Shown: one piece after another, positions 24,564 through 35,359 of the stretch
How positions within the stretch are numbered: the first letter of the stretch is position 1
How the letters are laid out: each line of letters starts with the position of its first letter
Source of the DNA: Bryoerythrophyllum caledonicum
Taxonomy: Eukaryota > Streptophyta > Bryopsida > Pottiales > Pottiaceae
Length of the DNA: 64,000 nt
Assembly: GCA_963971425.1 (NCBI GenBank)
Contig: OZ020517.1
Location: forward strand, 2,606,501 to 2,670,500
Direction: 5' to 3'
Notes under the pieces: model-generated
Database searches by the model: none
Seen by the model: the letters and a program-made list of their open reading frames with translations, nothing else
What the model was told of the DNA's origin: nothing
Translations under genes and position numbers: made by a program

Positions 24564-27176
24564 GTCTAGGGCAAACTGACCCCCTCGTTCTCCCTCGTGG
24601 GATGAAGGGGGCAGTTGCCCAGGCCCATCTTCGTCCCTCCCTGCTTGGTTGGCCAACACCCACAAACCACAACCGGCATACAAAATCTCTTGCCTGCTCA
24701 ACATGTGCCTTGGCCCGTGCGCTCTTCTCGCCCATCGTGACACATTTCTGTACGAAATACCCGTGACGAGTATTGCCACGATACATTTATCTACGAAATA
24801 CCCGTGATGGATATTGCCTCCTATGAAGCTTGTATGTGTAGGAGCATGTGTAGGGTTTGTTTCTGTACCGCCCCAAGTGTTCTCAAGTGCTATCCTTTGT
24901 GTCCATTTGACACTAATGTTGAATATATTATTTTCTTTGATGGTTTCCATTACGTAGAAAATGATCTTTCGAGCTCATCTTTTGTATCTAGGTATGTTGT
25001 CATTGAGAAATAGGGTTTGAGTTTTATATTGTCAAGTTTCTTGAGTGAAACATTAGTTTCTTCAATAAGTGATTTATTATAGTTTAGGGTATGAGGCATA
25101 TTTCAATCATTCCATTTAGTGTGATTTAGGGTTTTACTGACACAACTTTATGCTACATGCATCATAGACATAGACAGTGACGTATTTCTTAAATTTGATT
25201 TTGTGCGTGAGAGGTATTGCGTTTAAATGCAAAGGCTCCCAGGGACGTTTTAGGGGACTTTTACTGCACGTGGCGGGGATTGCCTTTTAAATGCTCACTC
25301 AAGTAGATTTATTGAGACCTTTTTCCTTTGTGACGGATATTGTGATAAGAAACCAATGACGTTTAGTTTCATACTCTTGTAGTGTGACACGTATTTTGCT
25401 TGAAAAACAAAGTAAGTAAGGGAATGTTTTTTAGTTGTCATCTCCGTGAAGTGTATTGCTATGTATATTTTGTCTTCCCCAACCTCAGAATTACAAAAAT
25501 TTCTCATAATTCAAATAAAATTCTTTTCATATCTACCGCATTAAAAATAATGAATATTTATGAACTCAAATTGACCTATCCACCACTTTACTTTCCATTA
25601 CTCAAATTGCTTTTCTTACATTCTAATTTTTTCTAATAGGGTCAACATGCCAAAATCACGGAAGACTATCAGCGTCTAGAATTCTCCGCCTCGACCTATT
25701 TCATTCCATGACATTATATTACATGGGAGCATGCTAGTAGACAAGGATGGGGCAATGCAAGTGCAATCATGCATTCATACATTCCTTTTTTTGGTTGAAA
25801 ATGTGGTGAAGATCCTTCAATTGCGCAATCTCCAACTCGTCCGCACCACCGCCCAACTTCAACTCCGTAACCGCATTGGCAAAATTGGGATGGCGCGGTT
25901 GTGCGTCAAGGCATGCCGCATCCAATTCTCTAACTCCTTCCTTCTTTGCCCTGAGGTGAGTGACATACTTCTTTCCCATTGCTATGGCAATAAAAGATTT
26001 TTCTGACACATTATGGTCAAAGGTGGCCGCCAACTCCATCCATGCCCATAACACCTCCGTCGCCTTCATCCACGCTTGGAATTTTTCCCAAACCTCCTTT
26101 CATTGTCTCTTGAACGGCTTTGTTAAAATTATTGCATTCATTTGGCGAGAATTGATGTTGCAAAGTCGTTTTACCTTTCGCGGACAACTAAATGTTTGCG
26201 TGGTGAGTTCCATGCGTTGGCGATGGCAAAGATGATTATTCAAGTGTTGCCAATTCTTCCACGGATCCAAGCGACAATTCTCAACCATGCAATGCCATGG
26301 CTTCTCCGCACGAGGAACTTCCTTGTAGTCTCGGTTGAGAACGACAAGTGGTAAGCTAGATAACTCCATCCTACGGAATGGAAAAAACCACACATACGCA
26401 AGAATGAAATATGAATCTTACATCTTCAAATCTCTCTAAGCACTACAAGACCTAATCACAACATTAAGAAGAATAAAAGAGAGTACCCTAAAATAACGAT
26501 ACTCGTCATGATTTTAAAACACACCAAATACAACATAATTATGTAATGGAAATATTGAAGCAATACTTGTTGGGACCGCAAAAAAAACATAAAGTTGTGC
26601 CACAAAAATCCTAAGTCACACTATATGGAATGATTGAAATATGCCTCATACCCTAAACTATAATCAATTACTAATTGAAGAAACTAATGTATTACTCAAG
26701 AAACTTGACAATATAAAACTCAAACCCTAGTTTTCCATGACAACATACCTAAGCACAAAAAGATGAGCTCAAAGGATCAATCTATGCAGAATGGAAATCA
26801 TGAAAGAAAATAATATATTTTATATTTATGTCAGATGGACACAAAGGATAGCACTTGAAAACACTTGGGGAGGTACAAAAACAAACCCTACACGTGCTCC
26901 TACACATATAAGCTTCACATGGGGCAATACCCGCCACGGGTATTTTCTAGATAAATGTGTCATGGCAATACCCATCACGGGTATTTTGAACAGAAATGTG
27001 TCACGATGGACGAGAGGAGCGCACGGGCCAGGGCACATGCCGGGCAAGGGGGAGGATTTATGTGTTGGTTGGGGTTTGTGGGTGATGGCCAACCAAGCTG
27101 AGAGGGATGAAGATGGGCCTGGGAAATTGCGTCCTTCATCCCACGAGGGGAACGAGGGGGTCAATTTGCACTGGGC
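24564..27176. mobile_element. Mutator-like element with ~590-base terminal inverted repeats
   Basis: Terminal arms 24564-25155 and 26585-27176 pair along most of their length; tips read GTCTAGGGCAAACTGACCCC and, inverted, GCCCAGTGCAAATTGACCCC. A 10-base target duplication with one mismatch flanks it: CACCACAGTC (24554-24563) and CACCATAGTC (27177-27186). The flanks are two halves of a SINE body, so the element landed in a SINE. Long arms and a 9-11 base duplication are Mutator (MULE) hallmarks. No MULE transposase is visible; the 1.4-kb centre holds only the remnant frames listed next. Open frames in the two arms (24.5-24.95 and 26.79-27.2 kb) are mirror images of each other, not genes. Confidence 0.8.
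25767..26393 (-). pseudogene. Unidentified coding remnant inside the Mutator-like element
   Basis: Two minus-strand frames follow one another and look protein-like: 26393-26100 (PFRRMELSSLPLVVLNRDYK, later KPWHCMVENCRLDPW) and 26069-25767 (KATEVLWAWMELAATFDHNV, later HPNFANAVTELKLGG). A stop separates them. I do not recognise the family; it could be a captured host fragment or the remains of an accessory transposon protein. Confidence 0.35.
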
Positions 27177-27204
27177 CACCATAGTCCACCCATCTATAGT
27201 GGGC

Positions 27205-27325
27205 CGTCTTAACCCCTAAATTACCAAGCCAATTTTAAACCGAAAAGACTCTAGAGTGCAATGAGTAAAGATAATAACCAATTTTTTTGTTTCTAGTTTG
27301 AATTGTAGGATCTCAATTAAGGGGT
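27205..27325. repeat. Truncated type I TTAA element
   Basis: Opens TTAACCCCTAAATTACC and continues with AGTGCAATGAGTAAAGA and GTAGGATCTCAATTAAG, as in the complete copy at 36.6 kb; the interior and right end are lost. Confidence 0.5.
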
Positions 27326-27874
27326 TTTACACAATGGTGGAGAGCTCCACCGATTGGTCGAGAGGTTTCGGCCAAGACATGGTTATTTGAGGCAAGCGGT
27401 GGATGTTCGACAAGATAAAAAGACAACAATATATAATGCATGAAGAGGTCTTGACAAGTTTGTAGTGTAAATACCATCCAGTGAAGTCCACCGGCCAACT
27501 TCACCACCAAGAAAGTTTAGGCTAGTAAATAGGAACCACAATCCCTAATAGTCCCCATGGACATATTATGTACGTTTTTGGGCTGTAGTCAACTTTGACA
27601 ATCTATAACTTTTGCATCAAGTGTTCAAATCTAGTCAAAATTGTTGGGAAAATGCGCCTACTTGTCTAGTTTGTAAGGTAAAATTTTCAATTGATTCAAT
27701 ATACAATGTAATTTTGGGACTCATTTTAGTTCTACTTCTTGTAAGGAAAACATAGTCAAGGATGGAGAAGAGATATCCCACATTTATTGTGTGAAAAACT
27801 ACTCTTCTCCATTAAATAGTTCTCTCCTTATTCCTCCTCTCCAATTTTCCTCTCTTTTATATTGGTCTAACATC

Positions 27875-29560
27875 ATGGATGGTAGAAGGGGAAAAATCTT
27901 ACTTGCTCTTGCAATTCTTATGATTATGAGACATGTTATTGTTTCAACTATGGCGGTTCAAAAAGTCATCATACATCAATACAATGCTTCAATTATGATG
28001 ATGGCCTTCTTTATATTTGGGAGCAAGGAGTCTAAGAAAGTATGGGCATTTGATCGGCGAGGTGAATTTGTTTCACAATTTCTTCTTGGATCATATAGTG
28101 CAAAAATGTTCAAGAATTGTATTAGGGTGAGTAGACCAACATTTTCATACTTGTGCAAATTGCTTTCACCCATTTTGAGCAAGAAAGATACTCAATGGAG
28201 ACGTTGCATTCCAGTAGAAAATAGAATTTCTTTGACCTTGCATCGATTGGATTCTGGTGATGCTTTGCAAACACTTGCCAATTTATATGGAATGTCAACA
28301 CCAAGTGCTTCAAACATTGTTGGAGAAACTTGTTTGGGAATCAAAAGTGTTCTAAGACCGTTGGTTTTCTAGAGACCTATATTACCTCGGATGAAGCAAA
28401 TTTGTGTAGAATTTGAGAGTTTGCATGGAATTCCTTATTATCTTGGGGCAATAGATGGTAGCCGCATTCCGATTATTGCTCCAAGTGTAGATCTTGCTTC
28501 ATACTATTGTAGAAAGGGATTTTATTTGGTATTATTGCAAGGTGTGGTGGATTATCAGTGCAAATTTTGGTATTATGATTTCGGTTGGGCTGGAAGTATA
28601 CGTGATTGGACATTATTTCAAAAGTCACAAATCATAAAGAAAACCATGTCGGGAGCTTTATTACCATATAAATTGATTGGAGATGTTGCATATCCAATGT
28701 GTCCATGTTCTATTCACTTTTCAAGGGAGAAAAGACAAATTTATCAAGAGAAAAGGCGCATTGGAATTTTATTCATTCTAGTACTAGAATGACTATTGAA
28801 CGTGCTTTTGGCATTTTAAAGGAAAGATGGAGGATATTATTGAAGATGATTGATATGCCACTTAGAAACATTCTGGATATTGTTATAGCTTACTTACATT
28901 TCCATAATTTATGCATTATACATAGAGAAGAATTTGATTTGGATTGGGTATAGACTGTTGAAGAAGATATGAGAAAGGCTAGCACTGAAGCATTTGGTGT
29001 ATTGAAGAATGCAGATATATTCCATGCACTTGAAGTAAGCATACTTCAAATAAGAAGCATAAAAAAGAAGTAGTGCAAGTAGAATTCAACGATCTTGTGA
29101 AAAATGACACAACAAACTATGAAGACATAGATATTGGAGATGAAACGAGGTGGTTGTGAGTTCAAGTCATATTGCGGGCGTGGTGCCTACCACCATAGTC
29201 CATCCAATTATGATGGGGGTCCAAAGGCCTCATTGTATGGGGACCCACAAAGCCCTTGGGGGAGATGACATGTCAGTTGTCTCTAAGGCAATTAGTGTAG
29301 GGAAGCACTTAGTGTAGAAAAGTGATTATCCTCGAGAGGGGGGAGTAGTTCTATTATACTAGCCTATGTCCCGTGGCCATATGTTTAGTGAAGAGAATTA
29401 ACAAACACTATATTCATGCCAATCTCCTTCGGAAACCAGAGTTCTTCTTATTTTGGAGATGAAACAAAACTACATCGTGAAGAGAGGATCAAAGCCATTT
29501 AACATGAAGCTACTTGAACTCACATGATGTTGGCCAAAATATATTTTAAGGACCATTTTT
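27875..29560 (+). pseudogene. PIF/Harbinger transposase, decayed, with a SINE in its 3' part
   Basis: Starts at the ATG at 27875 (MDGRRGKILL). Recognised as a DDE_Tnp_4/PIF transposase: an N-terminal helix-turn-helix-like part (SRPTFSYLCKLLSPIL, LHRLDSGDALQTLANLYG), then the catalytic core YLGAIDGSRIPI (first Asp), GSIRDWTLF (second Asp) and TIERAFGILKERWR (Glu), and HNLCI near the end. It has one in-frame TAG at 28370-28372, a frameshift near 28705 and stops after 28953. The coding sequence continues to about 29560 on either side of the inserted SINE. Terminal inverted repeats and the 3-base target site were not found. Confidence 0.8.
29147..29454 (+). repeat. SINE copy 2, 5'-truncated, with 11-base target duplication
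   Basis: GGAGATGAAAC lies on both sides (29136-29146 and 29455-29465). The insert begins just before the B box (GAGTTCAAGTC), carries the same body as copy 1 on the opposite strand, and ends in a T-rich tail (TTCTTCTTATTTT). Target duplication plus 5' truncation point to LINE-driven insertion. Confidence 0.85.
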
Positions 29561-29804
29561 AGAAAACATCAAAAGAAGAAGAAGAACTTTGGTCCCACTT
29601 AAGGGGCCGGAGTGAATAAAGTGTATGTTTGTTCCACCACTAAACCAATGTCCACAAAAACATCAATGGTAGCATTTCTTGTGAACTCTAGTTATGACAT
29701 AGAAGAAAACTAGAGTTTGTTAGTGAGACAATCCATTTAGAGATCTACCTTTTATAGCGATTTGTTGGTTTTGCTAAAATGCTCTAACATTTGTTGCTCC
29801 ATTA

Positions 29805-30248
29805 GAGTTTTCCTGAAAATCTGAGTTTTAAAGGGTAGCTACCTTGTGTCAGCCAAAAAGACCCGGTGCAGCATCCTTTAAGGACCTTCTATCTTTCTCT
29901 ATTCACCAATGTAGGGTGAGATTTAAATACAGTAATATTTGCAGGGTGAAAATTCTCACCCTCCGTATTTTATGGGCCATGCGCATGGAACAAGCTATTG
30001 TAACGAAATTAGTAATTTGGAGTCACCAATGCCACCTTCCATCTATGTTTGGACGGTGACTGTGCCTAGATGATTAACCCTGTAGCATGTTGGTTGGCTG
30101 ACAAAGGACCATAATTTATGGAATCTACCCCAAAGTTAACCAAACCACCATGTTTCTAAAAAACAAGTGGACTTTCAGGTGTACAACCCTTATCAACGTT
30201 TTGGGGTGACAGTCAGGATTTAAACCCCAAGTACTTTCAGGAAAACTC
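29805..30248 (+). mobile_element. TA-type element (family C/C'), sister of the one at 23.4 kb
   Basis: Ends GAGTTTTCCTGAAAATC and GTACTTTCAGGAAAACTC. TA precedes the left end; the right neighbour is CA, a decayed duplication. About 440 bases, inverted relative to the sister. Confidence 0.8.
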
Positions 30249-31311
30249 CATTGTCTACCATTTTTTCCAAAATAAAATAGAGCTTGATCTTGGAATTTGG
30301 CCTTTCTTGGAGACTCATGAACAGTGGACAAAATAGAGCTTGATCTTGGTGACGATTTAGGTTGGCACTCATGATCATGTGATAAATCTTGAGATTCATC
30401 ACAAGCCACATGTTCACTATCATCTTGTATACCACTATCTATATTGTCCACTGTTGTTGCACTCACATGTTTCATAACAGATCCTGCTTGATGCCACCAT
30501 TGATCTAAAGAATCATAGAACTTACATTCATTTCTCTCATTCCACCAAGATTGAATTAGCAAGCAGGTCCTCTTTGTAAGACTTGAAAATGGTCTCAAAT
30601 ATCTTCCAACATGCTTCTGGAGTGCGGGAAAGTTGAAGAATTGGTGCAAACATTCTTCCTTAAAGTCAAGTTTAATTATTCTCTTCCTGTAGAAATATAG
30701 CATGGTTTTATAAATATAATTGTTTCTAAATGTTAATGCACACTAAAAATGGACACTGCAAAATCAATACAAAATTACATGCAGTAAAATGATTTCCAAA
30801 ATTTTAATACTTGTAATCATTTTGAAAATTTAGTTACAGTGAATGAAGAGCACACCTTGTTTTTTAGCATTCTTCTAAAACTCTGCATGCATTTCACCTC
30901 AATTTGCAATAAGCTGCTCGCATCACTGTCCAACAAATTCTTCTTCTTCTTGTATATGTCTCCTTCTTCAACCTTCACTATTTTGGCTCTCTTCTTGACT
31001 AGTCTTCTTCTTCAACCTTCACTATTTTGGCTCTCTTCTTGACTAGTCTTCTTCTTTGAAGGTCCACCTCTTCCCTTCTTTGTGGGTTCAACAATCTAAC
31101 AATCTTCATGTACATGTACTTCCTTTCTTTCAACATCCAAATTGTTCTCACATGGTTCATTTTCGTCAATCAAGGTTGTACTGGATGAAGAAGGTTGTTG
31201 AATGTAGGTCTTGAAGGCATTCTCACTTCGAATTGCAGGATTGAAAAAAATCTCACTACCCACATACTCTTCTTCTTCGTTGCAAGTTGAACAGTAGTTG
31301 TGAGAAACCAA
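30249..31311 (-). pseudogene. Unassigned coding remnants downstream of the Harbinger gene
   Basis: Minus-strand frames at 30703-30249 (KRIIKLDFKEECLHQFF, later LIQSWWNERNECKFYDSL and an acidic DDSEHVACDESQDLSH) and 31311-31050 (acidic, then KKGRGGPSKKKTSQEES) read like pieces of one spliced, acidic and Lys-rich protein. Harbinger elements carry a second, Myb-like gene on the opposite strand, which fits position and charge, but I see no clear Myb repeat. A 44-base tandem duplication (units starting near 30967 and 31011) interrupts the frame. Confidence 0.3.
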
Positions 31312-31529
31312 CCATCCTCAAGGAGAAAAAAAAAATAGTGAACTTCTTCCTAAAACACAAGCTCCACAATCATGTCACTGACAATTCAAAAACAACGGAA
31401 ATTCAATGGAAATACATCAGCCTAAGTATAAAATTACTGTAAACCTCAGAAGCACAGCATGGATCAAAATGCAAGAACCTCAAATGGCAAGAAAATTTGC
31501 AAGAAATCCTTGTAAGGCTGAACCTCCTT

Positions 31530-32215
31530 ATACAAAATTGCATGTCAGTCACTCAAAACGCATTGGACTGATTTGAAATTTACACCACTAAAATTAAATA
31601 TATATGTGCAACCTTTGCAACAAAAACTATTGAAGATAAACCTTGCATCACAAAGATACAACATGCCAAAGTTACAACTTTTAAAACTCACCCAAAACCT
31701 CTTTGCAGTAAATTGCAAGTCAGTCACTTGAAACACATCGGGTTGATTTGAAATTTGAACAACTAATACTAGACAAAAATGAGCAAGCTGCACATCAAAA
31801 AATATTGAAGATGGACTATACATCAAGAAGATAGAGCACGCCAAATTTACATCCTTACAAATCCACCCTGAAACTTCTATGGCTAAATCTCCTTCCAGTA
31901 AATTGCTCGTCAGTTACTAGAAACGCACTGGATTGATTTGAAATTTGAACTGCTAAAACTAGACACAAATGTGCAACTTTCACAACTAAATTATTGAAAA
32001 TGGACCTTGCAATGCTTGCATCAGGAAGATACAACACGCCAAACTTATAACTTTGAAAACTCACCCTGAAACTTTTGTGGTTGAACGTCCTTGCACTAAA
32101 ATGAAATTGAATCACTCGATACGTATCGAAATGATTTGAAATTCAAACCACATAAACTAGATAAAAATGTGCAACTTACCCAACAATTCCATTTGAAAAT
32201 TGACACTCAAGGAAA
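31530..32215. repeat. Diverged 175-200-base tandem repeat, four units
   Basis: Units begin near 31544, 31719, 31909 and 32109. Shared landmarks: GTCAGTCAC, GATTTGAAATTTGAAC, ACAAATGTGCAACTT, ATTGAAGATGGACCTTGCAT, GATACAACACGCCAAA and ACTCACCC. Open frames across the units are by-products of the repeat. Confidence 0.75.
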
Positions 32216-32761
32216 AAGAAGCAAAAACTCAATTTTGGTATAATCCAAAAAAATAAAAATAAATTGAAACATCAAACTTACTATTTATGGATACGGTTTA
32301 GGAAACTCACCAAGAGCACTTTGGAAAATGAAGACCTTTGTAGAGTAGTGCAAAGCCAAACACCTCTTTGGTGATGCAAATTGTAAGAGGAAGAACTCTA
32401 ATTGCAATGCTGTCGGAAGGGGAAAAAATCATATTTTAATGAACTTTGCTCTTCACTCATGGTTTGGTTTCTTCTCTAGGGGGTTGGGGCCGAACAAGAA
32501 ACGAGTCCACCGGAGAAAAACTCTTCAAAAAGTGTTGCCACACAGACGGCCATGTCATTTTTTCATCCATGCTTGGAGTTCTCCACCGGTCAAATCTTGG
32601 CGGTAGTGTAAATCCAATCTTGTGAAGAACAAATTTTTCTCCAATAATATTGCTCCATTTTCCTTGAATTCTTGACCGGAACTTCCCCACCGTATGTAAA
32701 GCGACCCTAAGACTTATTAAGTAACAAAGAAGAACTCCGGTGACCAAAGGAGACCTACGTG

Positions 32762-32815
32762 AATATAGTGTTTGTTCATTCTCTTCACTAAGCATATGGC
32801 CACGGGGTCAAAACA
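32762..32815 (-). repeat. SINE 3' fragment
   Basis: Matches the SINE tail (GTGTTTGTTCATTCTC, CTAAGCATATGGCCACGG on the plus strand). Confidence 0.55.
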
Positions 32816-33054
32816 ATTGTGCAAGGAGTGAAGGATTTAGGAAAGAAAATTGATCTTTTTCATTAAATGTCAGATTCAGGAAAGAATTGGACTCACACAA
32901 AGCTTTTAGTTATGTCCATTTATAGTTTTTTTTAAAAATGGTATAAAGTGACACCGCGGGAACCTGCCCGAACCTTCAAGAATCCCGTGAGGAGACCCTT
33001 GGTAATTTAGCAGTTTAGACCTTGTTGTATGGTTACCAAAAAAACCATTTAGGG

Positions 33055-33440
33055 GGGGGGTGATGTGTCGGTTGTCTCTAAGGCACTTAGTGTAGGAAAA
33101 TATTTAGTGTAAAAAAGTGTTTTCCCTTGAAAGGGGAAAGTACACTAAACATCGCATTTAGTGTCGTCTACACTAAATACGAACCCTTACACTAAATGTA
33201 AGAATTATAATTAGTGTAATGACACAACATTACACTAAATGTGAAACATTACACTATATGTGAATGGCAGTAAAAATGGGTGTTTTTTTTACTTGTGCAC
33301 AATTAGTGTATGAAAAAGCTTGCCGCAGTGAATAAAATCACTACTAGTGTATGAAAAAGCTTGCCGCAACAAACACTAATTGTGAACTTCTTCGCAAAAG
33401 GGTAGTAGGGTAATTACACTATTTGTGTGACTACTTAATG
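33055..33440. repeat. SINE mid-fragment followed by a TACACTAA-rich array
   Basis: 33055-33140 matches the SINE body (GTCGGTTGTCTCTAAGGCA). From 33155 to 33440 short ACACTAAAT / ATTAGTGTA motifs recur on both strands, and a 44-base unit (TAGTGTATGAAAAAGCTTGC) is doubled at about 33305 and 33348. Confidence 0.6.
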
Positions 33441-33446
33441 CGATGT

Positions 33447-34243
33447 TTAGCCCCTAAAGGACAACGACCTATTTCGCTCTAAAACCAGTCCAAAACTGCC
33501 ACTGTCAAAAAGAGACATGAAAATCACATTTTAAAGTGAATCTCGGATTTTCAACCATAAGATCTTTAAATAGACTTCCATATAAACATGCCATCAAATT
33601 TTGGTTGCAATCCACCGCACGGATTGATAGATTTTAGTGTTTAAAGTCAAAACAATGGTTCATTTTCATCCCTGCGTTGAGTAGATCAGCTGACTTTGAC
33701 TTCATTTTGTATCAAATTTTTGCATTGTACAAGGTCTAAATCTTTTATCATTGTCTTAAGCATGATGTTATTTCCCAACACACCAATTTTTAGAGGTAAA
33801 AATGGGGTGTAGCATATTCAAAACAAGTGTGCAAGGAGTGGAGGTTCAAAAATTGTCATTTCACGTTTTATTTTTTTGTGAACTACGTATGTATTTAAAT
33901 GATAATCCAAACGGCCAATAAGAAGGTTTTCACCACGTATTGTTGTTGAAAAAATAAAAAGTGAAAAATATGAAGATCTCTAGGTTTTATGTAGAAAATA
34001 TGATTTTTTTTTCCTCGTTGCCCGACAATGTGTGAAAATGTTTGACTTGGAATAAAATGCCTATTTACACTAAAGACAAGAATTTTTTTGGGAAATTTCT
34101 AAAAGGAAATATTCTTTATATGTGTGAAAAATCTCAATGTCAATAGAAACTTTAGTCAAAAATTTTGGAGGTGCCTGGAGTCCCCACTTTTGGCTTAAGT
34201 GGTACTAACTTTCAAACCACAAATCCAAAAAAATAAAAAAATA

Positions 34244-34309
<66 letters not shown>

Positions 34310-34430
34310 CACGAAGCTCTTATCAGATCATATCTTGAAGAAAAAATCCAATTAAAAAGGATTTTTTTTCGAATCATAGGTACATGCCCAAATTCACCAG
34401 AGGACCGTTTTGGTCCTCTTAGTCCTTTAA
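33447..34430 (+). mobile_element. Type I TTAA element, copy 2
   Basis: Left end TTAGCCCCTAAAGGAC, right end TTAGTCCTTTAA at 34427-34430. Interior in the same order as copy 1: CCAAAACTGCCACTGTC, the ATCCACCGCACGGATTG block, the TGAGTAGATCAGCTGAC block, GTGGTACTAACTTTCAAACC and CCACGAAGCTCTTAT. A long (AT)n tract interrupts the right part. Confidence 0.75.
34240..34307. repeat. (AT)n microsatellite
   Basis: About 68 bases of pure AT dinucleotide inside the type I TTAA element. Both strands give spurious open frames here. Confidence 0.95.
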
Positions 34431-34804
34431 CCCTTAAACGTCAGAGCCAGCCCAAGGGGCTTGGTTTCTACAGAATCTTCTCTGTAGCTCTTCCTGTACT
34501 CAACTTTTCGCTTATTTTTTTATATCATTCTAATCACCTTCTTTTGATGCATTCACAAAGTGAAATTTTACAATCCAAATCACAATTTGTATGAGTGATT
34601 TGTGCTTTGAAAGGATTGTGGTAGGTAGGTTGAAACTTGATAAGGTTTATAACCTTGTAGGAGGTTGCAAGCTCATCATTGATTGGTTTATTCATGATGC
34701 CCAAGTTCAAAAAGTGCACTATTCATTGATGTCCAAGTACAGAAGATGCCGTGATCCAATTTCGGGCTGCCCGCTCAGGCCATGAATTGTCGTTTAAGGG
34801 TTAA
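34427..34804. mobile_element. Type II TTAA element, 378 bases
   Basis: TTAA at both edges; ends TTAACCCTTAAACGTCAG and, inverted, TTAACCCTTAAACGACAA. Its left TTAA is shared with the right edge of the preceding type I element, so the two are back to back. Confidence 0.75.
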
Positions 34805-34925
34805 GGGTTAGTGTAGTTCTGTTACACTAACCTATGTCCCATGGCCATAGGCTTAGTGGGGAGAATAAACAAACACTGTATGCACATCTGTGCCCTTCCT
34901 GTACCAAACTTCTTCTTCTTCAACT
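34805..34925 (+). repeat. SINE 3' half
   Basis: Carries GTTACACTAACCTATGTCC, ATGGCCATAGGCTTAGTG and AACAAACACTGTATGC, ending in CTTCTTCTTCTTC, a tail comparable to copy 2. Confidence 0.65.
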
Positions 34926-35359
34926 GTAAGAATCTGGAGCTTCATGCTGAAAGCTCATGGTGTTATTATGATAGCATTTTTCGAATTCCAGTTGTTGTCA
35001 CTTTCACTTTTGCCAATTGGCCGAGTTTTACAAAGTAGCAAAATATCATAGGTGATGGTAAATTGAGGTTGACAGGGATGTGCACATGGGTGGATTCATC
35101 ATTCATGGCTGCCTATTACAAATTCCAAGAACTGTTGCACAGATTAGGAATATTGATGCATGAGACAAGGAGCATATGCCAAAAAAGGAAAAAAAGAAAA
35201 AAAGGAAAAAAAGAGACAAAGAGCATGCACTTCTGGGCCTCTGTTTCAGCCAGTCAGACAAATGATTGTGATTTACGGAGGAACCTGCCATGCTGTCAAA
35301 CTTTTGTTTCTTCAACTCCATGTTGATTTTCTGAAATAATTCCCACACTTGTACCCATT

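Noticed and set aside
24516-27219. Two related ~143-residue open frames (24.5-24.95 minus, 26.8-27.2 plus)
   Set aside because: They are mirror images carried by the two arms of the Mutator-like element.
34195-34377. Open frames made of Tyr/Ile repeats
   Set aside because: They translate the (AT)n microsatellite.
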